A program made the translations under genes and the position numbers. A stretch of DNA of 64,000 nt from Pegea sp. RAD2-039. Its lineage: Eukaryota > Chordata > Thaliacea > Salpida > Salpidae. The stretch covers positions 1-64,000 of the forward strand of contig JAQGEQ010000062.1 of NCBI GenBank assembly GCA_034620365.1. The letters run 5' to 3'. Below are positions 50,847 through 61,764 of the stretch, one piece after another. Below the pieces are notes generated by a model. That model saw nothing but the letters and a program-made list of their open reading frames with translations, made no database searches and was not told the origin of the DNA. The first letter of the stretch is position 1; every line of letters begins with the position of its first letter.

Positions 50847-53714
50847 ATGAAAGATTATTATTTGAAGTTAAATGAGAATCCAGTTTTATTCAATCCAACT
50901 GGTGATGTTACAAACATATTTTTTGATGATTCTAACTGTCAGGTACTTTAATCACATAGACCAGTCTGAAATTTAGTTTTTTAAAGAGATATTTGACAAT
51001 ATTTTTTGATGGTTTTGAAGGTATTTGCAGTTAGATCATCTGGTGAAACTGGTGTTGTAGTTTCAGGACCAAGTCAGCACCAAAAAAAAACTTTTTGTTT
51101 ACGAGATAAAGGTTCCATCATTTCAATAAAGTTTTCACCAAATCATAGCATCCTTGGTGTACAAAGAAGTGATGTTTCCATCGTAAGTTATTTGTTCACA
51201 TCAATATATCTTCTTCACTTCAGACTTTTTCAGGATTTTGCAAATTTTCATAATGGCAAGATGGAGTCTTTGGATTACAGTCACAAGTGTAAAGTGAGTC
51301 TCATCTTATTGATGCTTACTCTGATCTTTTTGATGTTTTAGGGTCGTTCAAATCAAATCTTGAATTTTTACTGGTTGTCGAACAATGAAATCGTTTTTGT
51401 CACTAAGCAAGGTCTGGAAGTATATCAGGTGTTCAGTTGGCAGCATTTCGTTTATTAAAACCAACTAATATTTGATCTATTGATAGATAAAACCTGAAAA
51501 ACGGATCTTGAAGATGTTTAAGCATTTTCCCTGTTCGATTTCCTGGTCTTTATATTTGGTGAGTAGCTGGAAACAGAAAAGTTCAAATATTTGATCACCT
51601 GTTTGTTTTCAGGTTCAATCTCATATTGTGATTGTTTCTACCTCCTCATCTTCTTCAACTTTTATTGTTCCTTTTCAATTTAAGGTGAATTTTTATCTGA
51701 CTTTTTTTGTTCCCAAACTAACTTTTGGTGATTAATTTCATTTTAGGATGGAAATTTATACAAAATGTCCAAATTAGAAGTTGAAAATCATTCAATGCGA
51801 GATAAGAAGTTACAAGAAAGAGATGTGATTGTTGTTTGCTTGTCAGTTATCAACTAATTCTTTTTTCTTTCTAAATATTTCTCTTTAAGTTTAGATATGA
51901 TAAAAATTACATAGGAATAATCCGGCATCCCAAACACTCTTCTATAGAAGATTGTAAACTTGATCTTTATCTCATCAACAAGTTCGTTTAATTTTTAAAT
52001 TGATCTTCTATTAAATCATCAAATCTTTGTAGAGATTTAGCCATGCGTAAAAGTCATGTTCTTCAACTAACTAAAGATGGAAAATTTGCTTTTAATGTTG
52101 TTGATAATATGATAATAGCTCATCATCAACCTTCTAAAGTTAGTCTTCTGATCTGTTGATGAAGATATCTTGTAATCAATTGTTCATCAGACTTCACTTG
52201 CTTTTGATATCAAGTTGCCTGGTATCATTATCTCAAATGTGGTCCACATCAAGCCACTTCTACCACCTTCACGTATTAAACCATTCACGTTAGAAAGATC
52301 AGGTTCAAACAAACCCAACTTTCTTAGAAAGCTAATCTTATCTTTTCAGAATCAAGTGAAAATCCAGCAGCAGAACAACGGCAGTGTGTCTTATGTTTGT
52401 TTTAATTTTTTTATTTGAATTCAAAGTTTTCTGGAAGTAAGATCTTCGAATTATTGTAGATGCCAACAATTGGGTCGTGTTTCAACCCAATATCATCATA
52501 GATGCAAGAGTTGGATGTATGTGGCGATTAAAATCCGATCTTACAGATGTCTTTCATATTATTAAAGATCAAGTGAGAGTTATGAATTGTGGTATATATG
52601 CTGTAAGCTTCAGTTTCAGGGTTTGGTTTTAGATTTCCTTCTTCATCGAACTTCAAGTAAATCCATCATCGTTTTATTGTGTTTATCAGGTAAAAAAGAA
52701 ATAATAAAATCATCAATTTGTCAATTTCAACTCAATTTTTACTTCAGCTTTGAAACAGAAGACTTCTTTCTCACAAATTTCAATGCTCTTTTCAAAACTG
52801 AATCAAGTTTACAAAGATTTTATTGATGCTTGCAACTCGAATCAAGTAAACTATCTTCATCATTTCTTCTTCATCTTCATGAAAATACCAATCAGGAAGT
52901 GATGACGAAACCGGATGTCTTCCTCTCACAAAAAGATATGTTCTCGCTAATCTTTGAAAACTTCCTCAATGATGAGAAGCAATCCTTCAATTACAAAAGT
53001 TCGATTCTTCTTGAATATATCCGATCTTTAGAATCGTTTAAGATTGAAGTTCAGGTTAGTGTTTGGAGTTTTCTATTTGTGTTTCACTTCTTTTACTTCC
53101 AGCACTTCATCCACGAAGCAATTCTCAACCTTCTCATCAAACATCAATCTTTTTTTTTACTTGAACAACTTTTCAATCATCACATCATCACAGACTCTAT
53201 CGAAATTGCTAACTTGCTGCTAGCCAATCAACAGCACTTCCCTCATGGCTACAACATCTCTATAAAAATGCTCAAAGTAATCTTCATCATCTGATCCACA
53301 TCACCTCACTTTTATCATCTGCAGCGCTTAGCAGTAGCAGATCTGGAGATCATGAAGTTGATGCTGGAACGGAAACACGTAAATAATCTCGCATCCCAAG
53401 TATCACTTCCTCATCTTTCATCTTGTAGGTCCTCCAAGCTCTTCGATTCATCCGATCAATTGGAATGATTGATCTTGTACCTGCCGCTCCTTTTCTTGAA
53501 GCTAGTATCCATGACAACACACTTTTTTATTCCACTTATAAGTTTTTTGAAGCCAGAAACATAGTGATCCGTGGAAACCCTGAATTTGTTCCTTGTGAGT
53601 CAATCTTCTTCTGATTTCATTTTTAATCTTCATCTTTTTTCAGCACAAAACTGTGACCAGTACATGCTTCACTACATCGAGAATTTCTCTAGTGACATCA
53701 TGGAAAATCTATGA
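50847..53714 (+). CDS. RMC1: RMC1 (Mic1/C18orf8), regulator of MON1-CCZ1
   Basis: Subunit of the metazoan MON1-CCZ1 complex, the exchange factor that activates Rab7 on late endosomes and autophagosomes. Multi-exon with introns mostly 45-90 bp. Exons resolved: 50847-50942, 51021-51182, 51234-51293, 51342-51428, 51487-51558, 51613-51684, 51747 onward. Family blocks in order: MKDYYLKLNENPVLFNP, VFAVRSSGETGVVV, YWLSNNEIVFVTKQGLEVYQ, KDGKFAFNVVDNMIIAHHQ, NNWVVFQPNIII, VLDFLLHR, LLEYIRSLESFKIEVQ, VLQALRFIRSIG and QNCDQYMLHYIENFSS. The final exon ends with TGA at 53712-53714. One donor is GTTCGT (about 51992), unusual but frame-preserving. No disabling lesion seen. Confidence 0.93.
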
Positions 53715-54310
53715 CATCTTCTCTCCATCAAATGTTTCCTTTAATCATTCTACTGATTCCACTTTACTTTGGAGACGATTTGTGACTCCTAAATTATATT
53801 TCAAAAATTCGAATTAAAATCTTCTTATCATATAGTGTCTTAGTAGAGAGCTGTTGCTGCCTGATAAATTCTTAGTCCTGTTTGATGGAAGCTAGTTAGA
53901 CTGATAAGAAATGAAGCTGTTGATCAAATGTAGTTAGAATTATATAAAACAAACTCAATTCGAAATGTGAAAACTTATTCTTTACATCCTACAGAATTCA
54001 TCACAACAAATTGAATTAAATTTCTTTAGTTTATTAAAACAGACTAACTGCTATAATCAACATATTTATCTTTTAAGTTTTTTGTAAACGTTTCCACCTC
54101 TAGCATCTACCTTTAGTTTTGGTCATTTGAATAATCATTTGAAGATTTAGTTTTCGGTTTTTAAATCTTGCCGGTCACTTTGTAGAAATTAAACTTTTGA
54201 AGTAAGACATTAAAAAACTTTCACAGTTTTTATTTCTAATCTCTTCTAAAAGACTTTCCAATTTAAATTGATTCTGATCACTACAGAAAGAAGAGAATGG
54301 TGAAGATAAT
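53715..54310. other. RMC1 3' flank
   Basis: AT-rich; nothing recognised beyond presumed 3'UTR. Confidence 0.35.
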
Positions 54311-54640
54311 TTTTATTTATTACAATAAATGCGAAGGAGGTAACCTAAAAAGGGTACTCTTGCGAATACAGAATTCTCACAAATAACATCTATTTAGCCA
54401 AAAATATAGAAAGCAAAAGATGTAACACATGACATTTCGGTAGTCCTCAAAGCATATAACAAAGAACAATTACATAGAATGTTAATAATATAAAAAAAGG
54501 GGAAATGGTCACAGTTTAGAAATGACAATGTTGAAAATGTTATAACTTCTGCTTGAACAACGCGAGCGACTTCGACATGACAATGTCTGATGGCAGCTGG
54601 TTCCAAGTACTAATTGTGCGATATGAGAAAAAATTAAACT
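54311..54640 (-). mobile_element. Non-LTR retrotransposon 3' fragment
   Basis: Minus-strand copy: AATAAATA tail, hairpin (arms partly changed to GGTAACC/GGGTACT), uninterrupted 3' UTR and the last codons of the reverse transcriptase up to about 54640. It shows the undisturbed sequence at the point where the Tigger elements are inserted in the copies at 4.7 and 15.3 kb. Confidence 0.85.
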
Positions 54641-55515
54641 TAATAATAAACTTGATAAGGATAATCTCACTGTAGGTTTTGATCTACTATAAAGTCATTA
54701 ACCATTATAAGAATGGAATTATTTGAATCTAAGAATACACTCTTCCTTTAAATCAATGATCAACCTCCTTTTTAAAAATATTTAGTTTTTACTCATAATA
54801 AAAGCTACTTTGAAAAGTAGCGGACAAAATGAACAACAAAATTGTAACTTTTAACACAAGTAGTGGCACAGCTTTATTTTCAAGTTGTTTAAAAGTAGTA
54901 TCGTGCGTTTGTGGATCATAATTTGATAGTTACATCTTTCAGGTACATTCACCAAGTGTTTTAGACTATTGTAACTAGATTGACCTCAACCAGCTTCATC
55001 TACCTTTGATATGATTTAATGTAAGCGTAACACAGAAATCAACCTAAAAATAATTCGTTTATCTGATCTTTACACAAAAAAGTCCTAAAACCCGCAGCTT
55101 TTCTTCCCATATTCAGACATTGAAGTAATGTTAATAAAATTATAGAGTTGTTGATTTTCAGTTCCTAGTAGTAGCTTACAAAGTAAAAGTCACATGTGAA
55201 AAAATTTAAACTTTTATAATTAAAGGGTTGCCAAATGGATTTTAACAAAAATCATGAAAGTAAATAGGGTCTTTTCAACCAAAAATTATTTGATAAGAAT
55301 TCAATTTAGGTTGTTAAGATGATACAAGAACATCAAATATTAATGTCTTTTTGAAGAGCTTACACGAATCTAACCTAAAGATAATTTAGATGTGGATATA
55401 AATTGAAACTGGTGAGCTACAGTTGTAAATTAGTAGCTGCAAGACTAAGGTAGAAACATTTATTTGATCAAAAAGAAAATATTGAAAAAATCAAATATTG
55501 GAAAGAAATAGTTGA
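54641..55515. other. Spacer
   Basis: AT-rich intergenic sequence; no feature recognised. Confidence 0.35.
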
Positions 55516-56468
55516 CGATGGACACTTTGATGGAACTGGTTTTCAACGGGACACATTTGATGGACACTTTGATGGAACTGGTTTTCAACGGGACACATTT
55601 GATGGACACATTGATGGACACTTTGATGGAACTGGTTTTCAACGGGACACATTTGATGGACACATTTGATGGACACTTTGATGGAACTGGTTTTCAACGG
55701 GACACATTTGATGGACACATTTGATGGACACTTTGATGGAACTGGTTTTCAACGGGACACATTTGATGGACACTTTGATGGAACTGGTTTTCAACGGGAC
55801 ACATTTGATGGACACATTGATGGACACTTTGATGGAACTGGTTTTCAACGGGACACATTTGATGGACACATTGATGGACACTTTGATGGAACTGGTTTTC
55901 AACGGGACACATTTGATGGACACATTTGATGGACACTTTGATGGAACTGGTTTTCAACGGGACACATTTGATGGACACATTTGATGGACACTTTGATGGA
56001 ACTGGTTTTCAACGGGACACATTTGATGGACACATTTGATGGAACTGGTTTTCAACGGGACACATTTGATGGACACATTTGATGGTACTGGTTTTCAACG
56101 GGACACATTTGATGGACACATTTGATGGACACATTGATGGAACTGGTTTTCAACGGGACACATTTGATGGACACTTTGATGGACACATTTGATGGAACTG
56201 GTTTTCAACGGGACACATTTGATGGACACTTTGATGGAACTGGTTTTCAACGGGACACATTTGATGGACACTTTGATGGACACATTTGATGGAACTGGTT
56301 TTCAACGGGACACATTTGATGGACACTTTGATGGACACTTTGATGGACACATTTGATGGTACTGGTTTTCAACCGGACACATTTGATGGACACATTTGAT
56401 GGACACATTTGATGGACACTTTGATGGAACTGGTTTTCAACGGGACACATTTGATGGAACTGGTTTTC
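55516..56468. repeat. Minisatellite built from two interleaved units
   Basis: About 18 full copies of a roughly 30-bp unit containing GGAACTGGTTTTCAACGGG, separated by one to three copies of a 12-13 bp unit TTGATGGACAC(A/T)(T). The two units share TTGATGGA, so the long unit looks like an expanded short one. Several reading frames are open simply because the repeat lacks stops; I do not regard it as coding. Confidence 0.95.
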
Positions 56469-56822
56469 TATTTTTGCTCTATTTTTATGAGATAAAAACC
56501 ATTTTCATTCAAATTGTTTTCTTCACATCAATCAATTTATTGTTGAAAATATCTAAGATCTTTAAGGAAGAGACTAACTCTTCTGCGTAAGATTAAAAAT
56601 TAATGAGTTTCGTCTACTGCAAGTTACAAGAAAGATGTTTAAAAAATTGAAAAGTTGTCTTCTATAAGAGACATTTTAGCAAAATGAAAAATTGTTCACA
56701 AATTGAGTTAAGAAATATGAATAAAAAAATAAAAAATAAAATTTAGAATGTATCAGAAGTTTTAGAAAAAACAAATAACAAATAAAGATGAGGATCAAAA
56801 GATGAGGATCAGAAGATGAGGA
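56469..56822. other. NEDD1 3' flank
   Basis: AT-rich; close to the NEDD1 stop are three tandem copies of an AGATGAGGATCA-like motif (about 56787-56830), CATCTTCTGATC on the NEDD1 sense strand. Confidence 0.5.
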
Positions 56823-59800
56823 TCAGAAGATGCGTTTCATCCGATCTATTTCTTCTCTTAACTTCAGATTCTCTTCTAATAACTCTTTATTTAATGAACA
56901 ATCACAACTAGATCTTTGTATATGATCTTCTAACTTCATGGTCATCTTAGCAAGATGCAAATGAATGGAGCTCATTCCTTCTTGCATCTCACACCTGTGA
57001 ATCAACATCTTAATCTGTGTCTTCCTCTACCTTATCTTACCTCAACTTTTCAGTCGATTCATCAACGATTTGTCGAATAAATTGAAAAAAAGAATCAGAA
57101 GTTGTTTGGTTGGTAGTAGCGACTAGATCAGAAGGTGTTTGGTTGGTAGTAGCGACTAGATCAGAAGGTGTTGAGCTTTTCAAACCCTCACCATCACCTA
57201 CAAACGTGACTTTTGATACTAACAAGTGATTACGAAACTTTCTTACCCCTAAAAGTAGCAGTAGAGTCTTTTAACACTTTATCATTATATTTAATTCGAT
57301 CGGGCGATTGTATTTGATACTGCGGAGAATCGAAGCCCTTTTTCCGGAGGATCTGTTGTTTTTCGCTTGATGTTTCCACGCAAGTTTTTGGTGTTGATTT
57401 TGCTTCAATTGAAATCCCTGAAAAATTGAATTAAAAGATGAACAGCATCATAAAGATAAATGATAGAAACCTTCGATACTAGAAGCGGTGCTGTTGCCTA
57501 CTGAGGTACTGAGATTGAAATCAATTTGAGGCCATTTCTTAGAAGTAATACTTTCAACCGAAGAAGAACTGATATTGACTGAAGCAGCTGGATTAGAAGA
57601 AGTTGTAGGGACTTTCTGAGATGCTCTTTCACTGCAACCTTTCTGAACTAAATTGAAAATTAACAACTGAATGTTTTGAGATACAAATTACTTTCTTTTC
57701 CACTGGTTGTAGTCGATTTTGAATGTGCTGAAGAAGCTGTACTATGATCTGAAGACATAGATGTCTTGTGTGACCAAAGTTTTTTCAAATTATCTTCTAA
57801 AAGTAACAAAAGTCGGTGAAAAATATCGACGTAAAAGTTATATGAACCTTTTTCAGCTACTTCTAATGTAATTACTGATTTTTTACTTGTCCTCGAACCT
57901 TTTGAAGACTGTAGACAAAAAACTAAAGTTTAAATCAAACTTTTAGTGATCTTAAAATCCATAAATTTCAGAAGAACTTACACGAGTTTTATTTTGTGAT
58001 ATGATTTTGCGCACTGCACAATTGTGTGCGTTTGAAACCTTCTTAATCGGCTTTTCAAAGCTTCTCATATCAAACTGAAAAATGCTACCAAGTGATGAAC
58101 CAGCATAAACAGTATGACCATCATTTTCAACAGTTACTGATAACAAAGGTTCACTCACTACACATTTTGAGATATAACTAAATAGAAAATATTAATTAGA
58201 ACTTATAGTGTCGAAGTAAGAAATCTTACTTTTTTATGGTGGCATCGTATAAGATTAAAGTTTTGTCAACACCTACAGAAGCTAATAAAAGGTCATTAAA
58301 TGGTGAGAAGGCGAGGTTAGTTGCTGGTGCCTTGTGATGGTTGAAGAGATGGTATTTGGTGGAACTTAATACATCCCAGATACAAAGTGAGCCGTCATTA
58401 AACACCATTCCTATATTTACAAAGTTTTATTGGTCTTTGTTGTTGTTGAAACAGATATTTTTTTAACTTTTTACATTAAAATATAAATTCTGAAAAAGAT
58501 TCTTTTCAATTGTCTTCTTGATGATAATGGGAATTTATAATAAATCAAAAGATGAGGATTTTATCAAATTGAAAAAAATATTTGAAATTTTGATAAATAA
58601 TTTTTGAGAAATAAAAAGTTGTACAATAAATGACCAACAAAAGAGTTCTACATCAAAAGAAACGAAATTAAATCAACAACTGATGTAATTTTGTATCAAT
58701 AGAAAATATTTTCTTTTAATAAATTCGAACTTGTTTCTAAGATCAGATCAAATAAAAGATTTTTACAACACAATGTTTACTTATCATTTTTTTCATCTTT
58801 ACAAGCAGTTCAAACAAAACATTCATAAAATTTTGTATTCAAAGATTTATCAAATAACAAAATAAATTACCAAAAAAATTGTTTAAATTCCTAATATTTT
58901 AATTAATTGGTTGATACTTTTGATCTGATGTCATTTTGTTTCCAAAATAATTAAGATAGATAAATATAAGAAGCATGCATCTTATTGCTAAAAATAAAAC
59001 TAGTTTCTTGAGATAGAGATAAAACAGATGGATAAATAACAAAAACACTAAAAACTAAATCATAAAAATGAAAACGTTTAATAAAAAGATGAAAATACCA
59101 AGATGGTTTTCAACCCAGGGTGAAAAAGTCATTGAACAGATGGACACATTAGGTAAGTTGCCGTATTTTGGTTTACTGATGTGTCCAGTGCTTAATTCAC
59201 GAATAACAACTGATTTCTGCTTTCCACTTCCGGTGGCTAAATGTGTTTCGCAATAATTTAAAGCAATGCAAGTAACTTGTTGAAGATTATCCTAAAATGT
59301 AACAACTTGAAGAAAATGTTGATTGAAATATAGAAAAGTTGGCTTACATTAAAACTTTTTCTCAGTTTGAAGCTGTTCAAATCCCAAATACCTACATTTC
59401 CAGATAAACCAGCTGTGTAAAGTTTTTTCCCATTTCTATTCGTAAGAATGCAACTATGAGAATGCTTCATATTTAATTCGTATATTTGCTGGAATTCAAA
59501 GTGAAAAACTTTAATTATTTGTTTACATCACATTTTAAAAACTCTTTTATAATTCACTTTAAGATAATATTAGAAAAATTTAATTAATAAAATTTATTTA
59601 GAAGCACAGAAACGAAATAAGTGAATAGTCAGTAAGAAAAGATAAGTTGATTTACTTCTGGTATTTTATTTGTATTCAAGTTCAAGTGGGTGATACATAT
59701 CTTTTTACAATTTTGTCCAGATGAACATAAACTCTGGAAGAAAAATTGAGATCTAAATAAAACAATAAAAAAATAATTTTATCTTCACTGACTGAGTTAT

Positions 59801-60090
59801 CTTTTTTCCAAGATATATCATGAACATTTCCATTGTGAAAATTATAATCTTGAACCTCTTCTAAGGATTTAGCATCCCAAATTTTAACACAGTCACCGCA
59901 TGAAGCAATTAAAGGCACTGAAGAAATTGAATTAAAAAGTTTTAATTTATCTTAAATATCAAAAATAGATGTTTAATAAGTTGATGAAAAAATAGAACAA
60001 AGTTATTTTTTTTATTTTTTAACTTTAATGAAAGTTAAATTAATAAAATAATAGAACTTCAAACTAACCTTGCGATTGAACAGAATTCAT
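56823..60090 (-). CDS. NEDD1: NEDD1-like gamma-tubulin ring complex recruiter
   Basis: WD40 protein that targets the gamma-tubulin ring complex to centrosomes and spindles. Start at 60090 (MNSVQSQ, spliced to VPLIASCGDCVKIWDAKSLE). WD-repeat pieces follow: AGLSGNVGIWDLNSFKLRKS, QQVTCIALNYCETHLATGS, NDGSLCIWDVLSSTKYH, APATNLAFSPFNDLLLAS, VGVDKTLILYDATIKK, SSLGSIFQFDMRSFEKPIKK. Then comes a Ser/Thr-rich linker and a C-terminal gamma-tubulin-binding coiled coil (FFQFIRQIVDEST, MQEGMSSIHLHLAKMTMKLE) ending NLKLREEIDRMKRIF. Introns are mostly short; one of about 690 bp lies near 58413-59097. The stop overlaps 56823-56825. Lies 201 bp downstream of PUS3 on the same strand. Confidence 0.92.
57095..57160 (-). 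repeat. 33-bp in-frame tandem duplication in NEDD1
   Basis: Two near-identical 33-bp units (57095-57127, 57128-57160) plus part of a third. They encode the 11-residue unit TPSDLVATTNQ in the linker before the C-terminal coiled coil. Confidence 0.9.
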
Positions 60091-60145
60091 TTCACAGTTA
60101 AAAATATATTTATTAAAAAGATTATTTAGCACTAAAGATTTATTT

Positions 60146-60147
60146 CT
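60146..60147 (-). other. Putative splice acceptor before NEDD1
   Basis: On the minus strand, CTTTTTTTTTTTAG ends about 55 bp before the NEDD1 ATG in the 201-bp gap after PUS3. Strong polypyrimidine tract; candidate trans-splice or 5'UTR-intron acceptor. Confidence 0.5.
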
Positions 60148-60291
60148 AAAAAAAAAAGACTAATCATCAAACGTGTCATCATTATATAGTTCAAGAAAAC
60201 AAGTCAGATTGAAAATAAATATAATTGACATTATTTATATAAAGTTATAAATAACAAATAACATTAATCTTTTAGAGGATAACTATCTGAT

Positions 60292-61764
60292 TTAGTCTTC
60301 TTTGATTCTTGCTTTTTTACTTTCAAAATGAGCAAGTTGATCTTCTAAGGTCTTTCCTCTTGGTCTGTGAAGTACTGGTTTATAACGATCAACACAGAAA
60401 TTATCTTGAATAAGATTCTTGTTAACTCCATGTTGAATTCTCATAACATCAAGTTCTTGTGATAACTTCTCACAAGTATTAGCAGTTGTTTTTAGTATAA
60501 AATCAGAAGAAGAATGAGTTATTTCAATCATATTATCAGATTTCAAAAACCTTATTAATTCTTGAACAACTTGAGCTTTTAGGGCAATATCACTCCAAAA
60601 TGATTGACAATGAATCAACAATTTAGCAAAAGTATCTGATGATGTTTGCCATTTTAATGGTTCAGCTTCAAATAAAGAATCATGAAGTACTAATGAGTGA
60701 CCAGTTGCTAGACCGTAACATGGTTTACTCATAACTGATTGAATATTCAGAAGCTTTGAGATCACATCTTCTGTCTCTTTCTTCCATCCAATTAAAAACA
60801 GAATAGCCATCATACTTCTTACCTGATGATAAACAAAACCAGACCCAGTTATTTTAGCATAAAACAAATGGTAAGGTTCTGAAGTATCACTAGCACTACA
60901 TGGAAATATTTCGAAAGTATCAATTCGACGAACATATGTTTTACAACTAGAAACATTCAATTTACTGAAATTTCTGAAATCATGCAAGCCACAAAATTGC
61001 TTAGCAGCTGTCTTCATTAAATTAATATCTAAATTTCCTTTAGGGAAATAATAACAATACTCGCGTCCATGACAATCATGCCTTGCAGAGAAGTTTACAG
61101 TGTCCAAAGGTGACCATGCCAATACCCTAATTTCTTTGGGCAAGACCCTATTAAGAATAAGAGGATAATCTAACTCATCAGTATCTACTTTTTGGGGTTT
61201 CTTTGATGCTTCACTTTGATCAGTTGTTAGAAGTTTACTAGGAATTACCTCATCATCATCTGAATCAGCTTTTTCAGTTCGAGTTGTTAAACTATTTAAT
61301 TCATCTAACATTTCTTTAACAGGTTTGATACCCACACCACAATCTAACTTTGAGTTCACACAAAGGGTCATCACCTGATTAAAAGCACTTACACCTTTAT
61401 CAGTTCTTCCACATTTAGTAAATTTAACTGGATCTGAAGGATCTACTAATCTTGTTTCTCTCAAAGCTCCTCTTAAAATATTTTCTACTGAATCATCTAA
61501 ATTAGGATTACTTTGTAAACCATCCAAATTCCAGCCTAGATAAGCAACTTTTAGAGCAATATATCGATAATTACGTTCCTTGATTTTTCTTTTACTTCTC
61601 TTATTAGTTCTAACAAATTTGTTCATCATTTCATTATACTTAGTTGTAGCATTAGTTTGTTGGTTTTTAAGCTGGCCACATTGACATTGAAGATTCAATA
61701 CCATCTGCACAAGCTTTTCTTTACTCAGTTTCAGCAATTCTGACTTTATTATAAATTCAGGCAT
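60292..61764 (-). CDS. PUS3: PUS3-like tRNA pseudouridine 38/39 synthase
   Basis: TruA-family enzyme that isomerises uridine to pseudouridine at positions 38/39 of tRNA anticodon stems (yeast Deg1). Single exon. I chose the ATG at 61764 (MPEFIIKSELLKLSKEKL, 490 aa; human 481) instead of an upstream ATG at 61887, because the extra 41 residues are hydrophobic AT-rich 5'-leader-like sequence. The catalytic Asp is residue 122 in KCGRTDKGVSAF. Other family blocks are YRYIALKVAYLGWNLDG, RVLAWSPL, FSARHDCHGREYCYYFP and GSGFVYHQVRSMMAILFLIG. An N-terminal coiled-coil and a basic stretch (RTNKRSKRKIKER) precede the fold. Upstream partner of NEDD1 in a close same-strand pair. Confidence 0.95.
   Translation of the reverse strand: MPEFIIKSELLKLSKEKLVQMVLNLQCQCGQLKNQQTNATTKYNEMMNKFVRTNKRSKRKIKERNYRYIALKVAYLGWNLDGLQSNPNLDDSVENILRGALRETRLVDPSDPVKFTKCGRTDKGVSAFNQVMTLCVNSKLDCGVGIKPVKEMLDELNSLTTRTEKADSDDDEVIPSKLLTTDQSEASKKPQKVDTDELDYPLILNRVLPKEIRVLAWSPLDTVNFSARHDCHGREYCYYFPKGNLDINLMKTAAKQFCGLHDFRNFSKLNVSSCKTYVRRIDTFEIFPCSASDTSEPYHLFYAKITGSGFVYHQVRSMMAILFLIGWKKETEDVISKLLNIQSVMSKPCYGLATGHSLVLHDSLFEAEPLKWQTSSDTFAKLLIHCQSFWSDIALKAQVVQELIRFLKSDNMIEITHSSSDFILKTTANTCEKLSQELDVMRIQHGVNKNLIQDNFCVDRYKPVLHRPRGKTLEDQLAHFESKKARIKED

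Noticed and set aside
55460..56450. Several overlapping open frames on both strands (60-95 aa)
   Set aside because: They are by-products of a stop-free minisatellite and encode only its repeat; no start context or splice sites.
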